Made by a program: the position numbers and the translations under genes. This document shows positions 12,301 to 24,300 of a DNA stretch of 64,000 bases, piece by piece. The stretch covers positions 13,095,327 through 13,159,326 of the forward strand of contig OX463864.1 of NCBI GenBank assembly GCA_949825065.1, read 5' to 3'. Source of the stretch: Odontocerum albicorne (Eukaryota > Arthropoda > Insecta > Trichoptera > Odontoceridae). The notes under the pieces are model-generated. The model was given only the letters and a program-made list of their open reading frames with translations, had not been told where the DNA came from and did not search any database. How positions within the stretch are numbered: the first letter of the stretch is position 1; every line of letters begins with the position of its first letter.

Positions 12301-15300
12301 CCCGATTGGGCAAGCATGTGAACGAGCTGAGAAGGCGCACGGGCGACCCGGCACTGGCCCGGCGTGCCAAACTCCTCGTCAAAAGATGGAGAGACCTTGT
12401 CATACCGGACCGAACAGGTATATTATCAATTATTATATTTTATTTATATTTTAATGGTCTTTTGAGCATCTTAAATATATAAAAAGATACCCTTACATCC
12501 CTCCTCACGCTAAGAAAGTAGTATCCCAACGCACCAAGAAAAAATCTTGCAGGATGGAATCACGGGTAGTAACGTAAGTACAAAAATCTGAAAAATTTCT
12601 TTTAGACTTTCTCAACCATTTGAGAGTAACAAATCCCTCCGCGAGCTTTACACCAATGCTCCACATTCTAAGTTGTTACGAAACAGTTCATTGTAAAACT
12701 TAATGAGTAATGTGTCAGAAAGTTTTCAGGATGATTGGGAAGAGGTGTCCATTTTTCACAATAAAAATTGTCATGTTTCACCTTTCTTGTAAGCCTGCCC
12801 ACCCGTCAAAATATTTGACTGCACAGATTTGTCCATCAATATGGACATAGTATGGAATTTGATTAATTGCAGGAGTAAAATGAGTAAGCTGTTTTTACCG
12901 GGATAAATGGGTTTATACCGGGATAAATGGGTTACCGGGATAAATGGTTTACCGGGATAAATGGTTGTGTTGGGTTCGTCTTGTATGAGTTCTATTTTGT
13001 AACAATGTTTATATGTCTATATTGAACTTTATTTGTTGTTTGTTTCATCTTTTGTTTCACAAACGTCATTTGACCGTTGTAATACAATGAAATTAACAAA
13101 TAAATGAAAGTCAACTACGTAGGTCAATGGGTGGTATATAAATGACTAATGGGATTGTGTGTAGATTTACTGTTTACTGATGGACATGGCAGTGTTTGCG
13201 GATAATAAGGGTGAATTACAGAGTGTGATAATTTTTTTTGTTTGAGAAACGATGTGATGGTACGTTTGTATGTATCATAAAGGATATTAATAAAATTCAT
13301 AATGAGTTAGAATAATACTAAGCTTCAGAATTGTGATTCCAGGTGTGAAGCCCCCGAGCCAGTCGACAAGCAGCGAGAGCACGCAGAGACTGTCCCCCCT
13401 GGCAGCACACACTCCCAAGGGTGTCAGCCCCGCTGTTACTCCAGCTGTAAGTTCTTGGATTCATATTTTAACGCTACATACAGGAACAATTTCTTCGCTC
13501 AAGTGTTCACGAATACCATATAAATCTATTTTCAGGAATCTAGCTTCAAAATCACATCTCGAGTCCTTTATCAGAAAAGTCATGAGGTTTGAAACTTGGA
13601 TTGGCGTATTAGTGCCGATATTTATCTGTTTTATTGATCACTTTTAAGCAGGGGCGGCTGGTCTCGGGGTGCATTGGTGCGCTGAGCCGGAGAAATAATT
13701 AAATGATATATTCGCAATCATGACTTCCAAAAATGTTAAATATTTGTATTGATTAAATATGTATAAAAATACTGACAAATAGTACGAGTATTTTTATTTA
13801 AATGAGAATTTAAAAAAAATTAAAATTAAATTTAAAAAATATTCCTTTAAAATTGACCAGCCAAGTTTGCCAATACTACCGGAGCGATCTCCAATACGCA
13901 CCGGATGGAAACGCAGATTCATATAGGGCAGACAGAGACATATAGTAAACCGTGAGACAGCGATATTTCATATTCGTTCTACATCCCGAGGTGCGTCGGT
14001 GCTCAGCGCACCTCGGGACCGGCCGTCGCTGCTTTTAAGTAAACTGGCGGATTTATAGGTATTGCTTTAAATCAATTTCTTCCGATTAACCAATTTTATT
14101 TAGATTTTTCTAGTATCCACGACAGTGTCTATGTAAATAAATATAATATTTCAGTAAAAGTAACGACTGTCGACCTCCGTGACTTAGTTGGTAAGACATT
14201 TATCTCCCAAACCGGGAGGTTGCGGCTTCGATTCCCATTGGAACTCGGATGTTAAAAGGATTCCAGTCTGGTTTTCACTTAAGGCCTCTTTAACATCTTT
14301 CTGGTTAGTTTGAAGATATTGCCACATGACAATAAGCCCGTCAGGTTGTATACAATGAAAGTTTAATATGTTTTTTCTGGAAAATTGATGTATTGAAGTG
14401 AAACATGGACGTGGAAAATTAATTAATGAAGCTGAGTCAATTTGAAGAAAATGTGGTGTATCTATGTATACCAGAATAAAAAATGTAATAATTATGAATG
14501 AAGGTGCGATAAAGACTGATGAGTTAAGTAAGGTGAAAATGGAGCATTTTGATACGAATAGGTCGTGTTGAGTGGATGGGTGATGTAAGACTGACTAGAC
14601 AAATTTATAATACAAGAATAAATGGGAATTGTAGTAGAGAACAACTGAGAGAAGTATGGTTGGACCAAGTGAATTAAGTTTTGGAAGGACAAAAGGTAAG
14701 GAAGGAGTAAGAAAAACAGAAAGAACTATATTCTCACATGATGGAAGGATTGTAAGGGATATTGAACGGTGTATACTCTGAGATGGGCACATGAAATAAA
14801 TGAATGAAGAAAGATTAATAAAATAAATATACAGTGCAAATGTGAGTGGAAGGTGTCGTAAATTCAGATCAAGGAAAGTATTGTTGGATCAAGTAAATAA
14901 ATAATATTTTGAAAGAAGGTGTAAGAATTCAGAGGAATTGTATTTGAAGATGCATAGATGTGGAGGAGGCGAAGGAAGTATGTCACGTAATAAAGTTTGT
15001 CTCTGCCTACCCCAACAGGGAAATGACAAGATGGTGGGTGTGTATGCTATGTAAAAAAAATATTTAAATTAAGTTTGATATTCCAGTTTGAGATATTTCA
15101 CATTTGTTACGTATTAAAAATTATTTACCCCTAGACTGCGCTACCCTATTGCGCATTATACAAATTAACAAATGAGTTATTTAGTTTTTAAAAATGATAC
15201 ATTCACCTCACGGGGAAACCTCCGTGTCTTATCTTGAACGTAGCAATCTGGTCGTAAATCTTCTGCGTCCACCATTGTCGACAATGCTTTACAATATTTG

Positions 15301-18300
15301 CTCAGGTGCTTGGCTCGTTTTCTTAGCGAGTCGCATCGACGACTGTGCCGTTTTCCTACTATTCAGCGGACACTAGAGATTATGAAATAGCTTAAAGGTA
15401 AACTGTAAATTATTTAGGCTCGTTTAAATTTTGCAATCTTCTTCTTCTCAGTGTCATGTCAGGTCCCCCCAACGTTGAATATCACTTGAGAGTAGATATC
15501 TTTGTCCCCGGCAGCCTGAAAAAGATCTCCAATGCCCCTTATGCCAGTCCAATCACGTATATTGCGGAGCCAGGAGATTTGCCTCCTGCCAACACCTCTT
15601 CGGCCTTCTGTTTTGCCTTGGATGATCAGGTGCAGTAATTTGTACTTTGCTCCTTTAAGTACATGACCCAAATAGGACACCTTTCGGATTTTAATATTAG
15701 TCAGCAACTCTCTATCAACTTTGGGTCTTTGAAGAACCCCCGTGTTGCTGACCATATCCATCCAGGGTATCCGTAGCATTCTCCGGTGCATCCACATTTC
15801 GATTGCTTCCAGTCGGTTCATACTACTTACTTTGAGGGTCCATTGCAATCATCATCATATAACCCTATACGTTACATCAGAAATACAGGGATGTTATAAA
15901 ATATCTTCATCTAGGTTGATGCACAGCTTGGCACTCTATGTCCAAGTTATTAAACATGGCCATCCTGTCGTATAGCTCATTATTGAGCATCGTTTTATGC
16001 CTTTAATGACTCCTTACCATCCATCCCTGCACTCCGCAGTTCGAAGAGCAGTTAAGGATATTCCTGTTACGTCTCTCACTTGGTAAGTTAAACACATTCC
16101 TCTTGTGCGTCGTCCTATGCTTCCAGTGACCATAAGCCTCTCCAAACTGTCTTCTTGGCCATGAGCAATGTGTCCGAAAAATTGGAGAACTCATCTCATT
16201 AAACATTGTAATTTTTTTATGTATAATCAGCTGTCATAATAGTTCGTATCAAAGGCTTCTCAAACACTGCAGTAAGTGTTGTATGGAGTGCTTCTTGCTG
16301 CAGATACAGAGTCAATCCAGTAACATTACCCATTTTGTAATAGCAATTGATAAAACAGTGATGAAAACATAGGGATTTAAAAACAGGTACTAAATCTAGT
16401 ATTTTTCTTATCATGTCAAAGGATCCTCGTACACTGCAGCATGTGTCGCATGGTCTGCTTCTCGCTGCAGATACAGAGTCGATCCATCACGTAATATTCC
16501 CTATTTTACAATAGCATTTAATAAAACGTTTGTGAATACAAAGCAATGTAGTCTGCTGTCATGACAGGCACTAAGTCTTGTCTTTTTTCTTATCACGTCA
16601 AAGACTCCTCGGATATTGCAGCAAGTCTCAGAGGGATTGTTCCTTGCCGCAGATACAGAGTGAATCCATTGCATGCTCCCGGATTGCCATTGCAATGCTT
16701 TGAAAATTTCCAGTGGCATACTGAGTAACATATTTCCACAGTATTCTATTTTATTGCTCCATAGCTCTACATTATTTTCAGTGCTATCGTTATCCTTTTC
16801 ACACTCCGGTGTTGTGCCAACAAAGTGAATCTCATTTTGGAACTATTCTTTACTGTGTGATTTGAATATTTTATTTTCGAATACGATCGCACTGTAAGGG
16901 AATCCAATTAGTTTCAAGAGAACACACAAGAAACTTAAATTTTAATGAAACACAAACAACTTTTTCATTCGTGGTGAATGTGGCCATTAGATTAGGTTCT
17001 CCATATTTATATGCTCGTATATTCAAAAAATCCTTTTTGGTGAGAAATCTGCAGAAAACTTACCTAGGGAAGACGAACTACAAAGAAACCGTTATGGATC
17101 TTTCTTTATGTGATAGTAACACATTCAGCTTTAGGTGTAGTATATGCGTGTAGTGTTTATATATAATCATAAATTTTGATACGACTTCTCGAAAAGTGTT
17201 GTCTTCAAGTGCTTCTTAAAGCTATACACAACACCGCCCATATCTCAAACATCCAGAGGCAAATAATTCCACGCCACAGGATCAACAACGAAAAAAACTT
17301 ACAATACCCGGCCAAATCGGATTGAAGAAAAACGAAAGGGAAAAATACTCGAACCCTTAACCCCCGGATATGAATACAGGTATCTTACCAACTAGGCTGT
17401 ATTATTGAATCAATCCTCTTCCCTAACATGAACTGTTTCACTTGAATGAAATATTTTGGCTATGTTTGTAGGTAATCCCCCGACTATGCAGTCCCCAAGT
17501 GCCTTCTCAAGGTCTGAGCCTTGCACAGAAACAAGGTAAGTCACAAAGTTTATGATTGGGATACAGTAAATTCTTTATGGTGTTTATTTTCTGATCAGTG
17601 CAAATGTTAAATTAGTATTTTAAAAATTCTTTTTAATATCAATTAAATTTGGATACAGCTTCTTGTACACAATTTTTGTTGTAATAAATTATCAATTCCT
17701 ATCAAGTTGTGTGTCATCTGTGTTTTAATAGACTAATGCAATGCATTAGTCTTTTTAACCCTAAAAGGTTTAAAAGTGCAACTTTATTTGTCATTAATGT
17801 TAATTAATGTTCTGTAATATATTCTTTTTCAAAGGTTCAATCACACGAACATCGACCAGTGTAAAGCCAGTTCTTCAGCAGCATCAGCAACGCCGGCAGC
17901 CGCTCACATCCCCGGCAATGCAGAATGTCTCGGCGGGCCCGCGGAACATTTCGGCAGCTGGCATGAAAGCGTTCTCTCCCGGGCTCAAAACAATATCGCC
18001 TGCGATATCTCCGGGTCTCAGAAATATTTCGCCTGGTCTCAGAAACATTTCGCCTGGCCTTAGAAACATTTCGCCCGGTCTCAGAAACATTTCGCCCGGT
18101 CTCAGAAATATATCGCCGGGGCTAAAAAATATATCTCCAGGATTAAAAAATATTTCACCTGGAATGAAAAATATATCACCGAGTGGGAAGAATATATCAC
18201 CAAGCACCAAGAATATTTCGCCGGGTTCGAGAAATCGATCGCCAGGGCCAATTGGTTTGGCCCCTGTCTCAAAGAACATTTCCCCAGCGGTAAAAAATTT

Positions 18301-21300
18301 GTCCCCTGCACTACGCCTGCAACATGAAACATTAAGAATCCAGCCAGAGACGATACGGAATATAACACCGTCAAAGAGTGGTGATCCATACGATTCAGAC
18401 TCTCAAGATGTTATTTTAGTGGACGACGACGATGAGATCACTAAGCCAATAAGTATAAGTGAACGAAGTAACGACGCAAGCTTATTCGGCAAAGGTTAGT
18501 TGACTATTTTGATTTGCTTTTTTGATTCACTTGACTGGTTCAAAATCACTCAAGGTGTCAAACAAGGATAGTTGCCATGGTTGTTTGATCTATACATGGA
18601 CATTACTATGGTTGTTTAATCCATATATGGGCATTGGTGTGTATGTATTAAAATATGGTGATTGTGGATAAAAATGTCTGATTCAAAACAATATGTAAGT
18701 GCTAGCAGAAAGCGAGGAAAATTTACAAACTCTTGTAAGGAAAAGATATAGAAAGGTGTGCATCAAATGGGCTTAGTATGAATATTGAATAGTCGAAAGT
18801 TATGGTTATTGTGAGGAAGTAAGAGTGTGTGAAATAAAAGTGATGAACGAAAGATTAGAGCAAGTCTAGGATAATTTCTATTTTGAAAGCACGTTCACAT
18901 TGGATGACCATGTGAAATGCGATAATGAAAGGGGAGTAGTAGCAGGCAATAGAGTGGATGCTGGGTTATATATATTTATAGTTAAGGCATTAACACTGGA
19001 AGTTTAAAGACATTGTTTAGTCAAACACTGTTTATTCCACTTTATATAATGGGTGTAACCCTACCGGTTTCAAGGTTTTCACCTCGTCATTCAGGGAGTA
19101 CAAACAAGATTGAATTTTATTCGAACTGGTACCGACATACAAGTTTCTAACGGTAAAAATTCGGATTGGGGATTGGGAGTGGAGGGAGGCAGGAGACAAC
19201 TTCAGCAAGGAACGGTGAAATCTTGGGAATATATGTGTTTGCCAGGTGTTCATCCCAATGCACTGACTTGGATATTGCAGAGGAATGTTGCAAATATCTT
19301 AGACGAGAATAAAGTGGTATATATTACTAAAACTCAATGTAAACACTCGACTCTCCACAAACTGTCAACAAACAGTATTTATTGCATTTATTCGGCCACA
19401 TATTGAGACACGATGGTACAAGTCTCTAAAAGACTGTCATGTTGTCAATATTTCAGGTAAGAGACCAAGAGGCTGCACCTCTTTGTGTTGATCTGACCTG
19501 ACCTGATTAAAGACATTGCCAACTCATCTCTGAGAAACATGAGAAACTTATTTTCTTTAATGTTTTTTGCCACTTTCTAGCAACCAAGAGGCCGAGATCT
19601 CCAGTGAATGGGGACTCGGGAATCCTCCTGGGGGAAAAGAGTCCAGCGGGGAGCAGGAGGGATTCCAAGAAAGCCCGCCGGGAACCGGGCGGAAGGAAAG
19701 CCAAAAAAAGAAGGTAAAAGTAGGAAACATAAAATAAAATATGATTTTATACGCTATTAGTACCATTTTTTTTTTAAATAACAATTTCAATATGTTCACT
19801 TCAATTATTCACACCATCACGCCATGTCCCTTTTGTGGTAGGCAGAGAGGACAGATCTCTGCACCTTTCTATCCATACACATGGCCCTCACATAATGATG
19901 ACCTCCATGACCTAGTTCACTTAAGGCCTCTTTAACGTCTTTCTGGTTGGTTGGAAGATATTGCTACATGGCACTAAGTCCACCAGGTTGTACTATATAC
20001 AACGAAAGTAATATAATACAATACAATAATTCATATCCATACACCTTGTCATATGTGCTCCTGTTTCTCATAATTACTTTCATTTAAAATTTCTCTAACT
20101 ATCTCCTTCCACTCTTTCCTCAATCTACCTTTTCATATATATTTGTTTCTTTAGTATTTCATACTTAAATTATGTAAAGAATAAATCTGTATTTTTTTAT
20201 TTCTATTCTCTTAAAAATGTCTGAAAATCATAACAATCTTCAAAAACACCCGTAAGGAAAAAAATCAAAATATGCCAACAAAAGAAAATAAAAAAAAATA
20301 TACATTTTTTACTTCTCAGGTTGTGCTGTGTATGATGAAAGTGTATTGGAATTCGTAAAATAAGTTTCACGTTAACACGTTCACTGCGTATTAAATACTT
20401 AATGTCATACAGAGATGCTGGAAATTCGCAAATTTTTTAAAACCCATAACTTTGTTAAAAATCAAATTCTACTTTCTATTGAAACATCATATACAAGTGT
20501 ATTCCTTCATGTCTTCAAAACACATGAAACCGGCGACGAATCCTTATCGGGAGACGTTTATGAGTGCACTAAACATTCAAGGCCGAGCGAACTAGTAAAT
20601 CTGCGTGCACACCACACGCTTATTCTGTATTTATTTTCAAGATAATAATTCTTACCTTTTTTTCTATTTCTCTTTTGTTTTATAGCCGTTGAACTTTATC
20701 CATTTACTTCTTCAAGTTGAAAATGTACACAAAACAACTGAGATAATAAAAATATTAGTTTCATAATTTGAACTAAGTACAAGATACACACACTATCACA
20801 ATTCACTATTTTTTACACTACGTATATATATATATGTATAATATATTTACGAAATAGTTCAAAACAGGGATTATATTTTTTATAAAACGAAAAACTTTTA
20901 TTATATATTATACATAAAAAAAAATGATGACTTCATATTGTTTTAGACACTGCTTAGTTCGCGAGTATATGATTTTGAAAATTTCGGTGCAACAAATGGA
21001 TATATTGGGAGTACAAATTAGTTCGGTCCGTTTCAAAAAGATGGCTCTGGCTGTTATGAATAGTTCATAGTGACAGCCGATTTTGGCGGTTTCAGAGAGG
21101 TTAGACATCTGCCAATAATATTCAGTTAATATCGCTTTGAGTTTCATGCAAAAACCTTGTTTTGTACAGTGTTGAAAATGTCGAATTTTGTGTTAACCAA
21201 GCAGCATTTGCGGGATGTTTTAATTTTCTGCTTTAATTGGAAGAAAAGTGCAGCTGAAGCCCATCGAATGCTTGTCGAAGTTTATGGTGACGCTGCTCCA

Positions 21301-24300
21301 ACTGATAAATCATGTAGGGAATGGTTTCATCTCCGTGCTTTTCATTTTCACATCTGAATTATCAATAAAGCTCCAACTATTAAACGTAAGTACCAGAAGA
21401 AACCAAAATATTTGTTTAACCTCTAAAGGAGTATGGCCGTACGGTGTACGGCGAGCGAATTTTTACCTCAAGAGAGTATGGACGTACATGGTACGTCCGA
21501 TGTTTTTTTCTCGAATACATGAATTTATCCATAAAACGGACATGGCTCAAATGTTATTATCTATTCAATTATTTTGTATATGGCGGCCGTAATTACGTTT
21601 TTATATTAGTTACCAAATCAATTTTTTATTTTGCTAACAAAATCTCACTCGCTTAGATGTTAAGGAGCAGAAAAAACCAAAGTATTTGTCTGAGAAGTGA
21701 AAAGCTGTCTGGATAGTAGTTTTGCATTTATCGGAGAGATGTTATTAGTACGTCATTGCTAACTTTATTCCAAAAATGCTGAATGTATATTATTATGTAA
21801 GGTAATAGTTTTGCCCATCTTTTCGACCATTGTTTTCCCACATTGCTTGGGCTTTTTTTTTTGACACCATTTTGAAGATGGAACGAAGTAACAAATTTTT
21901 TTTTGTGAATGTTCTTTAAATGACATTATGTAAATTGTTCTTTTAACCTCTAAATGAGTATGGCGAGCGAATTTTTACCTTAAGAGAGTATGGACGTACA
22001 CGGTACGTCCAATGTTTTTTTTCTCGAATACATGAATTTATCCATAAAACGGACAAGGCTCAAATGTTTTTATCTATTCAATTATTTTGTTTATGGCGAC
22101 CACAATTACGTTTTTTATATTACTGACAAAATCTATTTTTAATTTTACTTACAAAATCTCACTCGCTTAGAGGTTAGTATTATTAATGGTGATATATATT
22201 AGAACCGATAATGGCTTTGTTTGAGAATAACCAGTATTCTATGACACGAGAGATTGCTGAGATACTCAAAATATCAAAAACCACAGTCCTCGAACATTTG
22301 ATTTAATTTTGTATTTGAATTTGACCTAAAAATACTAAATTACTTTCCGGTTAATGTAATATAAAATTATGGCCATAACTCATTCTTAACTGGTTAGTTT
22401 CGAAACTTAGTTTTTCTTAATCAGTGATTTTAATTAATATCAAATAATCATATAGAGTATGTTTTTATATCTTTTCAGAAATCACACCAAATCTGAGAAT
22501 CGAACAGTGGATCACAGTCTGGACCCTGTCGGTTCGCCGTTTCTTCCCATCAGCTCGGCATCCACATCACCCGCCCTCTCAGCTTCCGTTCTCAAGAATG
22601 GCATCAGTGCTCCTGTCCCGTCTCCCGCGCCAGCATCCGTTCTCATTGACGATCTCGACAGCCGGTCACCAAAGCCTGAACCCAAAACCAAGAATTCTAG
22701 AAAAAATGGCTGTAAGAAGTCCTCGCTCGATATGGAAGACTATTCCACATTCATCAAAAACAAAATCCCCGCAGCAGGAAAGAAAGTTAAAACAACCAAA
22801 GAATTATTAGAAGAAATACAAGCTAGAAAATCTGGAAAGATCATCCCTGTTGAACAGAAGGACACCAAACCCAAAGAAGATTTCTTAACAGCGTACGATA
22901 ATAAAAAAAGAGGATCAGCTATCGTCACAGATATCATAGAATTGAACGATTCAAATTCTAGCTTTAAGCAAGAACCAGAAACGCCAGTAGAAGTCCAAGA
23001 GGAAGTAAAAACTGAGACCAAAGATACGATGGGAGAACCGGCAAAATTCGAACCAGTCGAAGTCATCCTAGCAAGGTTACCACCAATAGATAGAAGTTGG
23101 ATGGAAGAGGAAGAGAATGTACCGATTTGTACGTGTACCTTGATTTACAGTGACCCCGCTGTAGAAATTAAGATGCCATCTCCTCCGCAGATGCCGAAAA
23201 GGTCAATTTTTGAACTCGATTACGATGACGCACCAAAAGAAATCAAAGAAGAGACTATTAGTTCAGTTGTCGTACCGGCTTTGCCTCTTTTCGAGGAGAA
23301 AATAGATCCCAATTGTCAAGCTGCTGCATTTTACCACAATAGGCCAGCAGACACGACGGATCATGAAGTGCTTGCTGTACATAACTGCTATATTCCCGAT
23401 GTGAACGGGACACACTGTGATAAAACCCTGCAATCGGGCAGTCTCACGAAGCCCGCTTGCAAATTCGATCAGTGGGGCCTTCGGCCGTATTACGACTGCC
23501 CTCGTGAACTCTTCCATGATATTGTGCCAAAATACAAATTTCTCGATTACAGCCTCGACAGGTGCGTAAAGAATCTGACCAAATTACCGTTCGACAAGTA
23601 CGAACCAGCGGAGGTTACTGCGAGTTCGAAGGAGTGGCTCGATGAACTCGAGAGCAAAAACGCTGAGATGGCGGCTGAGGCGAACCTTAGAAATAGTAAG
23701 ACTGACGATTATCACAGTGCGGCTGATTCCCCGTTTAGTGAGAACGACAAAGACAAGTTCCAAAATTCTCCGTTTAGTGATAAAAATGTTAGTATTAAGA
23801 TGAGTGTTAATTTAGATAGGGATACTTGTTCCAATTCAGTCAACACCTGTGATGATTCATCACAGAGCGCATCGAACAATAACGACCCATCGTCGTTCAA
23901 CAAAATGGACTACGAAGAGATGGAATGTGATTCCGTTCAATCTGGGTCGTTCAAGGCATCACCTAGACCAGATAGTCAACAGTCGTTTACGAACCAAAGT
24001 CAGTGCACTCAGGATAATGAAGACAATAAAGTTATAGTGAAAAAGATCGAACCAAAAAGACCGAGGAGATTCACCTACGGAGATAGTGTTTTAACCCTTC
24101 CGTTAAGTTTAGCCGCTTTAAATGCCACGGCCGGTTTCTTTGACGACAATGGTGACAATTGTGATTTATCGTGCGTGTTTAGGACTAGAACTGGGCCTCA
24201 TAATGATTTTAATACCTTGTTACCGGACAACGACTCTAGTGATCTGACTTATAGCAATGTCGCCGAGACGGCAACTTTAGAAATGAAAGATTTAACCGAC

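Larger units (their letters stand above)
20990..22305 (+). mobile_element. Mariner element D remnant split by two TTAA MITEs
   Basis: A mariner 5' region (about 21015-21177) leads into transposase N-terminus MSNFVLTKQHLRDVLIFCFN and VEVYGDAAPTDKSCREWF at 21178-21345. After MITE insertions the transposase resumes near 22205 with ENNQYSMTREIAEILKISK and TTVLEH, helix-turn-helix 2. The middle and catalytic parts are lost. Left boundary is approximate. Confidence 0.75.

Noticed and set aside
12893..12966. Short regular repeats considered as CRISPR
   Set aside because: Units are adjacent with 2-6 base spacers in a eukaryotic intron; this is a minisatellite.
14171..14245. tRNA gene
   Set aside because: Box A and B motifs are present but the arms do not fold as a tRNA and the sequence recurs with a LINE-like tail; it is a SINE.
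17884..18279. Long minus-strand open frame opposite exon 6
   Set aside because: It is the mirror of the heptad minisatellite; a tandem repeat with period divisible by three keeps other frames open too.
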